Source: Actinomadura nitritigenes (GTDB taxonomy: Bacteria > Actinomycetota > Actinomycetes > Streptosporangiales > Streptosporangiaceae). From it: a stretch of 64,000 nucleotides of DNA. Below, in pieces: positions 33,809-41,469 of this stretch. The DNA lies in NCBI RefSeq assembly GCF_017573545.1, contig NZ_JAGEOK010000042.1, positions 1 through 64,000 on the forward strand. The letters are read 5' to 3'. How positions within the stretch are numbered: position 1 is the stretch's first letter; each line of letters opens with the position of its first letter. The notes below the pieces were generated by a model. It did not search any database and had not been told where the DNA came from. It saw only the letters and a program-made list of their open reading frames with translations. The position numbers were made by a program, and so were the translations under genes.

Positions 33809-34843
33809 TCAGTGCCGCGACTCCGGCACGAGGACCTGCCGGAGCGACTCGAAGTCCTCGACGCACTTGCCGGTGCCGAGGACCACCGAGTCGAGCGGGT
33901 TGTCCACCAGGTGGATCGGCATGCCGGTCTCCTCGCGGAGCCGCTCGTCCAGGTTCTTCAGCAGCGCGCCGCCGCCCGTCAGGGCGATCCCGCGGTCCAT
34001 GATGTCGCCGGAGAGCTCCGGCGGGCACTTGTCGAGCGTGGTCTTCACCGCGTCCACGACGGCGTTGACCGGTTCCTCGATCGCCCGCCTGACCTCCTCG
34101 GCGGAGATCACGACGGTCTTGGGCAGCCCGCTGACGAGGTCGCGGCCGCGGATCTCGGCGTGCGGCTCCTCCTCGCCGCCGGGATAGGCCGACCCGATCG
34201 CCATCTTGATCTCCTCGGCGGTCCTTTCCCCGAGCATCAGCGAGTACTCCTTCTTGGAGAAGGAGATGACCGCCTGGTCCAGCTCGTCGCCGCCGACCCG
34301 CACGGACTGGCTCGTCACGATGCCGCCGAGCGAGATGATCGCGACCTCGGTGGTGCCGCCGCCGATGTCGACCACCATGTTCCCGGTCGGCTCGTAGACG
34401 GGCAGCCCGGCGCCGATCGCGGCGGCCATGGGCTCCTCGATGATGTACACGCGCCGGGCCCCGGCCTGGTAGCCGGCGTCCTTGACGGCGCGCTGCTCCA
34501 CCCCGGTGATCCCGCTCGGCACGGCCACCACGATCCGCGGCTTGGCGAAGTGCCGGCGTTTGTGGACCTTCTGGATGAAGTACCGGAGCATCCGCTCGGT
34601 GACGTCGAAGTCGGCGATGACACCGTCCTTGAGCGGGCGGACCGCCACGATGTTGCCGGGCGTGCGGCCGATCATCCGCTTGGCCTCGATGCCCACCGCG
34701 ACGATCTTGCCGGTGTTGGTGTTGATCGCGACCACGGACGGCTCGTTGAGGACGATGCCGCGCCCCCGCACGTACACGAGCGTGTTGGCGGTGCCAAGGT
34801 CGACCGCCATGTCACGGCCGAGAAACGACAGCTTGTTACCCAT
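33809..34843 (-). CDS. mreB: actin-like rod shape-determining protein MreB
   Basis: 344 aa. Forms membrane-bound filaments that guide elongation or, in sporulating actinobacteria, spore-wall synthesis. Family text is near-perfect: GRDMAVDLGTANTLVYVRG, VAVPSGITGVEQRAVKDA, EEPMAAAIGAGLPV, DIGGGTTEVAIISLGGIV, ALTGGGALLKNLD. The ATG at 34843 gives the usual MGNKLSFLGRD start; an in-frame ATG at 34895 would add 17 residues and is less likely. First gene of mreBCD-mrdA-rodA. Confidence 0.97.
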   Translation of the reverse strand: MGNKLSFLGRDMAVDLGTANTLVYVRGRGIVLNEPSVVAINTNTGKIVAVGIEAKRMIGRTPGNIVAVRPLKDGVIADFDVTERMLRYFIQKVHKRRHFAKPRIVVAVPSGITGVEQRAVKDAGYQAGARRVYIIEEPMAAAIGAGLPVYEPTGNMVVDIGGGTTEVAIISLGGIVTSQSVRVGGDELDQAVISFSKKEYSLMLGERTAEEIKMAIGSAYPGGEEEPHAEIRGRDLVSGLPKTVVISAEEVRRAIEEPVNAVVDAVKTTLDKCPPELSGDIMDRGIALTGGGALLKNLDERLREETGMPIHLVDNPLDSVVLGTGKCVEDFESLRQVLVPESRH

Positions 34844-34982
34844 GAAGAAAGGGAGCCCTTCATGATTGTCGGGCGTGTATAGCGGCGCGTCCATCGTAAC
34901 GTGCGGGCGCGCTCGCAGGCAGTTGCCCCCACTCCGCGCGTCGCCCAAAAAACGGGTCCTGACCAGCCCGCTTTTAGCTAAA

Positions 34983-35014
34983 ACACGCGGGCCGGAGAAG
35001 TCCGGCCCGCGTGT
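34983..35014 (-). terminator. intrinsic terminator downstream of ndk
   Basis: A perfect 14-bp stem ACACGCGGGCCGGA/TCCGGCCCGCGTGT with a 4-nt loop. On the minus strand it is followed by TTTTAGC, part of a 12-bp palindrome TTTTAGCTAAAA (34972-34983). It separates ndk from the mreB promoter region; 34844-34971 shows no gene. Confidence 0.85.
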
Positions 35015-35143
35015 CGTGCGCGCACCCGTCCCGCGGGGACGCCCGGTGGTCGGCGGGCCGTCGCGCCGCGGAGCGCCGGCGGAGCGGGCAGACGGCTCGC
35101 CGGCCGTGACGGGGCTTCCAGGAGGTCGCCCTCCTGGGGAAGG

Positions 35144-35554
35144 TCAGCCGAGCTCGGGGAAGAAGAGCTTGATCTCGCGCTCGGCGGAGTAGGTGGAGTC
35201 GGAGCCGTGGACGATGTTCTCACCGATCTCCAGGGCGAAGTCGCCGCGGATGGTGCCGGGCGTGGCGCTGACCGGGTCGGTGGCGCCGGCCAGGGCGCGG
35301 AACGCCTCGATGGCGCGGGGGCCCTCGACGACCATGGCGACGAGCGGGCCGCCGGTGATGAACTCGACCAGCTCGCCGAAGAACGGCTTGTCGGCGTGCT
35401 CCTCGTAGTGGGTCTCGGCGGTCTCGCGGGCGAGGGTGCGCAGTTCGAGCGCGACGAGCGTCAGGCCCTTGCGCTCGATCCGGGAGACGACCTCGCCGAC
35501 GACGCCGCGCCGGACACCGTCGGGCTTGACCAGGACGAGAGTGCGCTCGGACAC
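35144..35554 (-). CDS. ndk: nucleoside diphosphate kinase
   Basis: 136 aa. Balances NTP pools by phosphate transfer through a phospho-His. The active site ENIVHGSDS places the nucleophile at H116. N-terminal ERTLVLVKPDGVRRG and NPxxAxPGTIRGDF-like ATPGTIRGDFA fit. The GTG start has AAGGAG eight bases upstream. In this strand order ndk lies downstream of the MFS and folC genes and upstream of mreB, a normal actinobacterial setting. Confidence 0.97.
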   Translation of the reverse strand: MSERTLVLVKPDGVRRGVVGEVVSRIERKGLTLVALELRTLARETAETHYEEHADKPFFGELVEFITGGPLVAMVVEGPRAIEAFRALAGATDPVSATPGTIRGDFALEIGENIVHGSDSTYSAEREIKLFFPELG

Positions 35555-35599
35555 GTGTGTTTCTCCTTGAGGAATTCAGATTGGGTGAGCGCGCGAATC

Positions 35600-37123
35600 C
35601 TACCCGGCTTCGGGGGCCGGAGCGGATTCGGTGGCGCGGGCGTGCCGGAGGGCGGTGCGGCCGCCCCGTTCGAAGGCGCGGGCGTGCCGTTCGGCGGCGC
35701 GGTCGTGGCCGGTGATGAGGCGCAGCGTGAGCGCGGCGAGCAGGACGGCCGCGGCGCCGGCGATGAGGAGCCAGGCGCGGTAGCCGTCGGCGAGCGCGTC
35801 GAGATGCCCCGCACCGGTCAGCGCGCGGGTGCGCCGCAGCCGGTCCGCCTGCAGCGAGAGGACGCAGAGCTGCCCGGCGAGGACGGCGGGGAAGCACAGG
35901 GAGAGGCCGAACAGCGCGGCTCCGACGTGCGCGTGGCGCAGGGAGGCGGCGAGCGCCAGTCCGGCGCCGGTGCCGAGCGGGACGAGCAGGACGACCGGGG
36001 TCCAGCGCCCGGTGGGGCCGGCGGCGAGCGCCAGGCCGATGCCGGCGACCATGAGGGCGTACCCGGCCATGACGGCGGCGCGGGGGCGCGCGCGGGACGC
36101 CGCGAGCGCGCCGGTCACCGTCGCCGCCGCAGCGGCGGCGGCCGGCAGGAGGCGGGACGCGGGGGCGCCCGCGGCGGCGAGGCCGGACAGCGGCGCCGCG
36201 AGCGGGTAGGCGAGCAGCCCGGTGGCGACCATGACGGCCGCGCAGCCGAAGGGGCCGCCCTCGGCGCCGCCCGCGAGCGCGAGCCCGGCGAGCGCGGCGA
36301 GCGCGAAACCGGCCACGACCAGGCGGGCGCCCGGCGACCATCCGTGCGCGGCGACGACGGCGAGGAACGCGAAGCCCGCGACGGGGACGAACGGCAGGGC
36401 GAGCCGTCCGCGTTCGGCGAGGCGCGGCGGCGGCAGCGTCCAGGGGGCGCGCCCGCGCAGCAGCACGCCGAGGACGGCGGCGGCCGCGGCCGCGCCGGCG
36501 AGCCACGGGAAGGGGGCGAGCGCCGCGTGCCAGCCGGTCCCCTGCCAGCCGGCCGGTGCCGTCCCGGTGCGCGGCGGCGGGACGGCGCGCAGCGCCACGG
36601 GCATCGCGGTCAGGAGCGACGCGGCGAGCGCGCCCGCCCAGAGGGCGGACAGTGCCGCGTTCCGCCGCTCCCACACGAGGACGAGGGAGGCGGGCAGCGC
36701 GATCCCGGCGCCCGCGCCCTGCGCGGCGCGGACCGCGCCGACCGCCGGCACCGAGCCCGCGAACCGGACGGCGCCGAGCCCGCCGAGCAGGACGGTGAGG
36801 CCGGTCGCGAGGACCGCCCACGCGGGCAGGCGGCGGGCGGCGACGGCGGCGAGCGGGAGGGTGAGCGCGAGCGCGGGCAGCGACAGGCCGGTGGCGCGCA
36901 GCAGGGCGGGGACGCGGCCGTCGCCGAGGCCGAGCGCACGCGCGGCCGCGGGGACGGCGCCGGCGGTGGCGTCGGGCACGACCAGCACCGCGGCGGGGAG
37001 CACGGTGACGGCGGTCAGCAGCACGCCGAGCGCCGCGCCCCGGCGCCGTGCCGCCGCGGCGGCGGCCGGGGGGTCCGGTGCCGGGAGCGGGACGCCCGGC
37101 CGGTCGTGCGCGTGGGAGGACAC
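35600..37123 (-). CDS. polytopic membrane protein, MFS transporter-like
   Basis: 507 aa, about 14 Ala/Leu/Val-rich hydrophobic segments in two blocks, with a basic-acidic C-terminal tail of 40 residues. The first block resembles the MFS drug:H+ antiporter layout, with GLGAVRFAGSVPAVGAVRAA and GAGAGIALPASLVLVWERRN in place of motif C/A sequences. Codon bias is extreme (Ala-rich). The GTG start has AAGGAG six bases upstream. No substrate can be read. It lies between DUF4233 and ndk on the same strand, but the 122-base gap before it suggests its own promoter. Confidence 0.72.
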   Translation of the reverse strand: MSSHAHDRPGVPLPAPDPPAAAAAARRRGAALGVLLTAVTVLPAAVLVVPDATAGAVPAAARALGLGDGRVPALLRATGLSLPALALTLPLAAVAARRLPAWAVLATGLTVLLGGLGAVRFAGSVPAVGAVRAAQGAGAGIALPASLVLVWERRNAALSALWAGALAASLLTAMPVALRAVPPPRTGTAPAGWQGTGWHAALAPFPWLAGAAAAAAVLGVLLRGRAPWTLPPPRLAERGRLALPFVPVAGFAFLAVVAAHGWSPGARLVVAGFALAALAGLALAGGAEGGPFGCAAVMVATGLLAYPLAAPLSGLAAAGAPASRLLPAAAAAAATVTGALAASRARPRAAVMAGYALMVAGIGLALAAGPTGRWTPVVLLVPLGTGAGLALAASLRHAHVGAALFGLSLCFPAVLAGQLCVLSLQADRLRRTRALTGAGHLDALADGYRAWLLIAGAAAVLLAALTLRLITGHDRAAERHARAFERGGRTALRHARATESAPAPEAG

Positions 37124-37245
37124 GGCGTGCTCCTTCGGAGGTCGCCCCCACCGAACGCACTATTTCCCAGAAAAGAAGAATGTCGGAATTGTTCGCGTAG
37201 AACGCGCGGGGATTCGGCGGAGGAGGTGATGCCGTCCCCGTGAAT

Positions 37246-37632
37246 TTAGCGCGCCGGGAGCCGCTCCACCTTGCGTCCCATCCAAAAGGCCGTCAGCCAG
37301 AGCGCCCCGAACAGTGCGCCGAGGAAGAACATGGCCGGCACCATGAACCCGGTCGCGATGATCGCCACCTGCAGCGCCGAGCCCGCCGCGAACGACCACG
37401 GGAACCGCAGCAGCCCGGCCATCAGCAGGCACAGCACCGCGAGGCCGCCGCAGACCGCCCCGGCCGTCGTCCCGGACACGTCCAGCACCGAGATCGCCAC
37501 CGGGATCGCCAGCGCGATCACGATCGCCTCGCAGGCCAGCACCGTGGCGTACAGCCGCCGCACCGGGCTGCCGCCCTTCCGCCCGGCCGGCTCCGGGGTG
37601 CCCTCCGTGGTGCCCTCGGTCATGGCGGTCAC
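37246..37632 (-). CDS. DUF4233 membrane protein coupled to folC
   Basis: 128 aa with four membrane helices (LYATVLACEAIVIALAIPVA, TAGAVCGGLAVLCLLMAGLL, SALQVAIIATGFMVPAMFFL, ALFGALWLTAFWMG). This matches DUF4233, a small actinobacterial family regularly found directly after folC. I took the GTG at 37632 because it overlaps the folC stop (GTGA); an ATG at 37623 is the alternative. Function unknown. Confidence 0.87.
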   Translation of the reverse strand: MTAMTEGTTEGTPEPAGRKGGSPVRRLYATVLACEAIVIALAIPVAISVLDVSGTTAGAVCGGLAVLCLLMAGLLRFPWSFAAGSALQVAIIATGFMVPAMFFLGALFGALWLTAFWMGRKVERLPAR

Positions 37633-39050
37633 CGGCCCTCCTCTACGCGCAGCAGTGTCCTGGCGTCGCCGGCGGTGACCACCGAACCGGTGATCAGGAC
37701 GCCGGCGCCCCGGTACTCGCCGGTCTCCTCGGCCAGCCCGATCGCCCGGTCGATCGCGTCGTCCAGCCGCTCCGCGACGTGCACCCGCTCCGGCCCCAGG
37801 ATCCCCTCGGCGATCTCGGCCAGCTCCTCGGGCGGCATCGACCGCGGCGAGGAGTTGCGGGTCACCACCAGCTCGGCCACGACCGGTTCGAGCTGGTCGA
37901 GGACCCCGGCGACGTCCTTGTCCGCGGCGACGGCGAGCACGCCGACCAGCCGGGTGAAGCCGAACGACTCGGTGACCGTGGCGACGGTCGCCGCCATCCC
38001 GGCCGGGTTGTGCGCCGCGTCCAGCAGCACGGTCGGACCCGTCCGGGCGACCTCCAGCCGGCCCGGCGACGCCGACTTGGCGAACCCGCTGCGCACCAGC
38101 GCCGGGTCGAGCTGCCCCTCCTCGCCGCCCAGGAACGCCTCCCCGGGCGCGACCCGGGTGGCGGCCTCCAGGGCGACCTCTCCCCTGGTCGGCGCACCGC
38201 TGGCGAACGCCTCGACGGCCGCCAGCGCGGTCGCGGCGTTGCTCGCCTGGTGCTCGCCGAACAGCGGCAGGAAGATCTCCTCGTAGCCGCCGTACAGCCC
38301 GCGCAGGCCGATCATCTGGCCGCCGACCGCGACGTCCCGGCTCAGCACCCCGTACTCGATGCCCTCGCGCACCACGGCGGCGCCGGTCTCCACGACCCGC
38401 CGCAGCAGCACCTCGGCCGCCTCCACGGGCTGCTGGGACAGCACCGCGACGCAGCCCGGCTTGATGATCCCCGCCTTCTCCCCGGCGATCTCCTCGAGGG
38501 TGTCGCCCAGGTAGCGCGTGTGGTCCAGGCCGATCGGGGTGACGACGGCGACCGTGCCGTCGGCGACGTTCGTGGCGTCCCAGGTGCCGCCCATGCCGAC
38601 CTCGACCACCGCCACGTCGACGGGGGCGTCGGCGAACGCGGCGAACGCCATCGCCGTGAGCACCTCGAAGAACGACAGCCGCACCTCGTGCTTGCCGTCG
38701 ATCAGCTGCACGTAGGGCAGCACGTCCTGGAACGCCTCGGCGAACCGCTCCTCGCTGATCGGCTCACCGTCGATCGCGATCCGCTCGCGCAGCGTGGTCA
38801 TCTCGGGGCTGGTGTACAGCCCGGTGCGCAGCCCGCGCTCGCGCAGCAGCGACTCGATCAGCCGCGCGGTGCTGGACTTGCCGTTCGTGCCCGCGACGTG
38901 GATCACCGGATACGCGCGGTGCGGCTCGCCCAGGACGTCCACGAGGTCTCGGATCCGGTCGAGGGTCGGGTCGATCTCCCACTCGACGCCCCGGCTCATG
39001 ATCGCGTTCACGGCGCCGCGGTAGTCGAGCGGCTCGGTTGCCTGGCTCAC
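37629..39050 (-). CDS. folC: bifunctional folylpolyglutamate synthase / dihydrofolate synthase
   Basis: 473 aa Mur-ligase-like enzyme that adds glutamate to dihydropteroate and folates. P-loop VAGTNGKSSTARLIESLL near residue 50, GLYTSPEMTTLRERI, VVEVGMGGTWDATNV, GLDHTRYLGDTLEEIAGEKA and the C-terminal LLDAAHNPAGMAATV are all present. Start is a GTG at 39050. The next gene to the right (39124) is a divergent paralogue. Downstream it couples to DUF4233. Confidence 0.95.
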   Translation of the reverse strand: MSQATEPLDYRGAVNAIMSRGVEWEIDPTLDRIRDLVDVLGEPHRAYPVIHVAGTNGKSSTARLIESLLRERGLRTGLYTSPEMTTLRERIAIDGEPISEERFAEAFQDVLPYVQLIDGKHEVRLSFFEVLTAMAFAAFADAPVDVAVVEVGMGGTWDATNVADGTVAVVTPIGLDHTRYLGDTLEEIAGEKAGIIKPGCVAVLSQQPVEAAEVLLRRVVETGAAVVREGIEYGVLSRDVAVGGQMIGLRGLYGGYEEIFLPLFGEHQASNAATALAAVEAFASGAPTRGEVALEAATRVAPGEAFLGGEEGQLDPALVRSGFAKSASPGRLEVARTGPTVLLDAAHNPAGMAATVATVTESFGFTRLVGVLAVAADKDVAGVLDQLEPVVAELVVTRNSSPRSMPPEELAEIAEGILGPERVHVAERLDDAIDRAIGLAEETGEYRGAGVLITGSVVTAGDARTLLRVEEGR

Positions 39051-39123
39051 GATGAGAGCCTATCCGCCGCCGCCGGGCGCCCTGTCCGCACCCGTGGCGG
39101 CCGGGGGCGCGCGGAGTGGAACC

Positions 39124-40359
39124 ATGGATGGCATGCGGGCCGACGAGGTGTTCTTCCGGGAATGGGAGCGGCGCCGTCCGGGCGAGACGCGCAGCCTGGC
39201 CCGCGCGCGCGAGCTGGCGGAGGCGCTGGACGTGCTGCCCCCCGGCATGCCCGTGCTGACCGTCGTCGGGTCCAAGGGGAAGGGGACGGCGGCGATCTAC
39301 GCCTCCGCGTTCCTCTCCGCCTCGGGCCTGCGGGTGTGCACCGTCACCAGCCCCGGCCTGCGCACCAACCGGGACCGGATCAGGATCGACGGCCGCGCGG
39401 TCACCGAGACCGAGCTCGCCCGCCTCGGCGGCCTGCTCGGCGCCGCCATGGCGGAGCTGGGCCCGCCGGCGGACGGCTACCTGTCCCCCTCGGGGCTGTT
39501 CACGCTGGCCGGCGTGCTGCACGCACGCCGGGCGGGCGCGGACGCGCTCGTCCTGGAGGCCGGGATGGGCGGACGGTCCGACGAGGTGTCGCTGTTCCCG
39601 CCGGACGTGGCCGCGATCACGCCGGTCTTCCTGGAGCACGCCGGGGTGCTCGGCGACACGCCCGCGGAGATCGCCGAGGAGAAGCGGGCCGTGGCGGGGC
39701 CGGGCACGCGGATCGTGTCGGCGCCCCAGTCCCCGGACGTGGCGGAGGTGCTCGGCCCGGTGGAGGACGCGGGCGACGGCGGCGTCCCCGCCGGGCTGCT
39801 GCCCGCCGGGCTCGGCCGCGCGGCCGCCGCGGTCGGCGTCGCCGCGGGACGCAGGCTCGCGGGAGGCGACCCGCCCGCGGAGACGCTGCGGCGGGTGCTG
39901 TCCACCATCGTGCTGCCCGGCCGGATGTCCTGGCACACCGTGCCCGGGACGGCCACGACGCTGCTGATCGACTCCGCCATCGACGGGACGGGCGTCGCCG
40001 CCGCGCTCGCCGCCGCCCGGGACCGCTGGGGCGAGGTCGACCACGCCGTCGTCTGCCTGCCCGACCACAAGGACCTCGACGGGGCCGTCCGCGCGCTCGG
40101 GGACCTGCCCGTCACCTACGTCCGGCTCCCGCAGCCGCACCTGCGCTTCACCCGGCCCCTGCCGCCGTCCTGGGACGTTGTCGAAGCGGACGCCGTCACG
40201 CCGGAGGCGCTGGCGACCCTCGGGTACCGCGTGGCCGTGCTCGGCACCGTCTACTTCACCGGCCTGGTCCTCGACCGGATCGGCGCCGGCACCGAGCGGC
40301 TGTTCGTCCCGCCGGCTACCGTGCCGGCTTCTCGACGTCCTTCCGGATCCGGCGCATGA
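39124..40359 (+). CDS. FolC-like Mur ligase paralogue with altered ligase motif
   Basis: 411 aa, divergent from folC. The fold is FolC-like: P-loop VVGSKGKGTAAIYA (residues 48-61), VTSPGLRTNRDRIRIDG, LEAGMGGRSDEVS, and HAGVLGDTPAEIAEEKRA. The motif that is DxAHNP in FolC reads IDSAIDGTG near 282-290, so the conserved His and Asn are gone. The usual TNGK also reads SKGK. It may ligate something other than glutamate to folate, or use another amino acid or polymer. GGAG lies 7 bases before the ATG; an in-frame ATG at 39052 is close to the folC start and unlikely. Overlaps the convergent 40316 gene by 44 bases at its end. Confidence 0.78.
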   Translation: MDGMRADEVFFREWERRRPGETRSLARARELAEALDVLPPGMPVLTVVGSKGKGTAAIYASAFLSASGLRVCTVTSPGLRTNRDRIRIDGRAVTETELARLGGLLGAAMAELGPPADGYLSPSGLFTLAGVLHARRAGADALVLEAGMGGRSDEVSLFPPDVAAITPVFLEHAGVLGDTPAEIAEEKRAVAGPGTRIVSAPQSPDVAEVLGPVEDAGDGGVPAGLLPAGLGRAAAAVGVAAGRRLAGGDPPAETLRRVLSTIVLPGRMSWHTVPGTATTLLIDSAIDGTGVAAALAAARDRWGEVDHAVVCLPDHKDLDGAVRALGDLPVTYVRLPQPHLRFTRPLPPSWDVVEADAVTPEALATLGYRVAVLGTVYFTGLVLDRIGAGTERLFVPPATVPASRRPSGSGA

Positions 40360-41323
40360 CGTCGTCCATCAGCGAGAAGTCCGGGTTCGCGGTCGGGACG
40401 TCGGACGCGACGATCCCGTAGGAGTCGCGGGTCGCCCACGCGCAGTACGTGTGCGTCTCGGCGAGCACCGCGAACGTCCCGCACTCCGCCCTGCCGCCGT
40501 TCTGCCCGGGATTGCCCTGCTCGCCGGAGATGAACGTGCTGGGCCGCAGCCTGCGCAGGAACGCGGCCGGTTCGCCGACCGCGCCCGTGCCGCCCACGAA
40601 CAGCACGTTCGTGCGCCCCAGCGGGTCGGTGTAGACCGCCGCCCCGTTCCCGGCCACGGGGACCCCGCCGGCCTGCACGGCCGCCATGACGAACGGGTAC
40701 GCCGCGCTGGCGGCCGGTTCGGTGGCGTCCTTGGCCATCCCGCCGGCGCGCGGCAGGGCGTTGATCCTCCGGGTGGACGCGGTGGACACGGCCCCGGCCT
40801 TCCCGCCCTTCCCGGCGGCGGGCTCGTCCGGCTTGAACGCCAGGACGCCGACCATCAGCACCGCGACCAGCGCCACGCCGACCGCGGCGCCGAGCAGCAG
40901 CCCGGAGACCTGCCTGCGCTCCCGCTCCGGCGCGGCCCCGCCGGGCGGCGCCGCGCCGAGCGGCGCCGAGATCGCGTGCGGCCCGGTCCCGCCCGGGAGG
41001 ACGATCGGGCCCGTCCCGTTCGGCAGCGCATGCCCGCCCGTGCCGCCGGGCAGCGGGTGCCCGCCGGTGCCGTTCGGCGCGACGGGGAGGCGGTGCCCGC
41101 CCGTCCCGCCCGGAAGCGGCTGCGGCCCGGTGCCGTTCGCGATCATCTGCGGTCCGGTCCCTTCGGCGGCGTCCGCCGACCACCACGGCGGCGAGGTGCC
41201 CCAGGGCGCCGGGGCGGCGGTGAACCCCCCGGGCGGGCCGCCGTCCTCGACGACCTGCTGGCGGCCCGGCTCGTCGCCCGGCACCGCGCCCGGCGCGCCG
41301 GGGCGAGGAGGTGATTCGGCCAT
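40316..41323 (-). CDS. proline/glycine-rich single-pass membrane protein
   Basis: 335 aa. A cytoplasmic disordered region of about 130 residues is followed by one membrane helix (VSGLLLGAAVGVALVAVLMV, about 139-163) and a C-terminal extracytoplasmic domain of about 165 residues that ends GIVASDVPTANPDFSLMDDV and a basic tail. The domain has two Cys in GGRAECGTFAVL and THTYCAWATRD, which may form a disulfide. The N-terminal region carries seven nine-residue repeats (separate entry). The ATG has GGGAG five bases upstream. No family name. Similar architectures occur in actinobacterial proteins that sense or bind something outside the cell. Confidence 0.72.
   Translation of the reverse strand: MAESPPRPGAPGAVPGDEPGRQQVVEDGGPPGGFTAAPAPWGTSPPWWSADAAEGTGPQMIANGTGPQPLPGGTGGHRLPVAPNGTGGHPLPGGTGGHALPNGTGPIVLPGGTGPHAISAPLGAAPPGGAAPERERRQVSGLLLGAAVGVALVAVLMVGVLAFKPDEPAAGKGGKAGAVSTASTRRINALPRAGGMAKDATEPAASAAYPFVMAAVQAGGVPVAGNGAAVYTDPLGRTNVLFVGGTGAVGEPAAFLRRLRPSTFISGEQGNPGQNGGRAECGTFAVLAETHTYCAWATRDSYGIVASDVPTANPDFSLMDDVMRRIRKDVEKPAR
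40964..41161 (-). repeat. seven 9-residue coding repeats (GTG[P/G][Q/H]xLP[G/N])
   Basis: Residues 55-120 of the protein above read GTGPQMIAN, GTGPQPLPG, GTGGHRLPVAPN, GTGGHPLPG, GTGGHALPN, GTGPIVLPG, GTGPHAISA. The DNA period is 27 bp with one 36-bp unit. It is a coding tandem repeat that could expand or contract. Confidence 0.85.
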
Positions 41324-41469
41324 TGCTCTCCCGAGGATTCCGTGCCGCCTGAAAGCCCGCGGATCACCCGGATCGTAACCGGGCGGCCGGGCCGGTGCGG
41401 ACCGTTCGCCGCAGGCGGGGCGCCCCGGCTCCGGCGGGCGCCGCGCCGCCGCCGTCGAACGCGCCGCGT

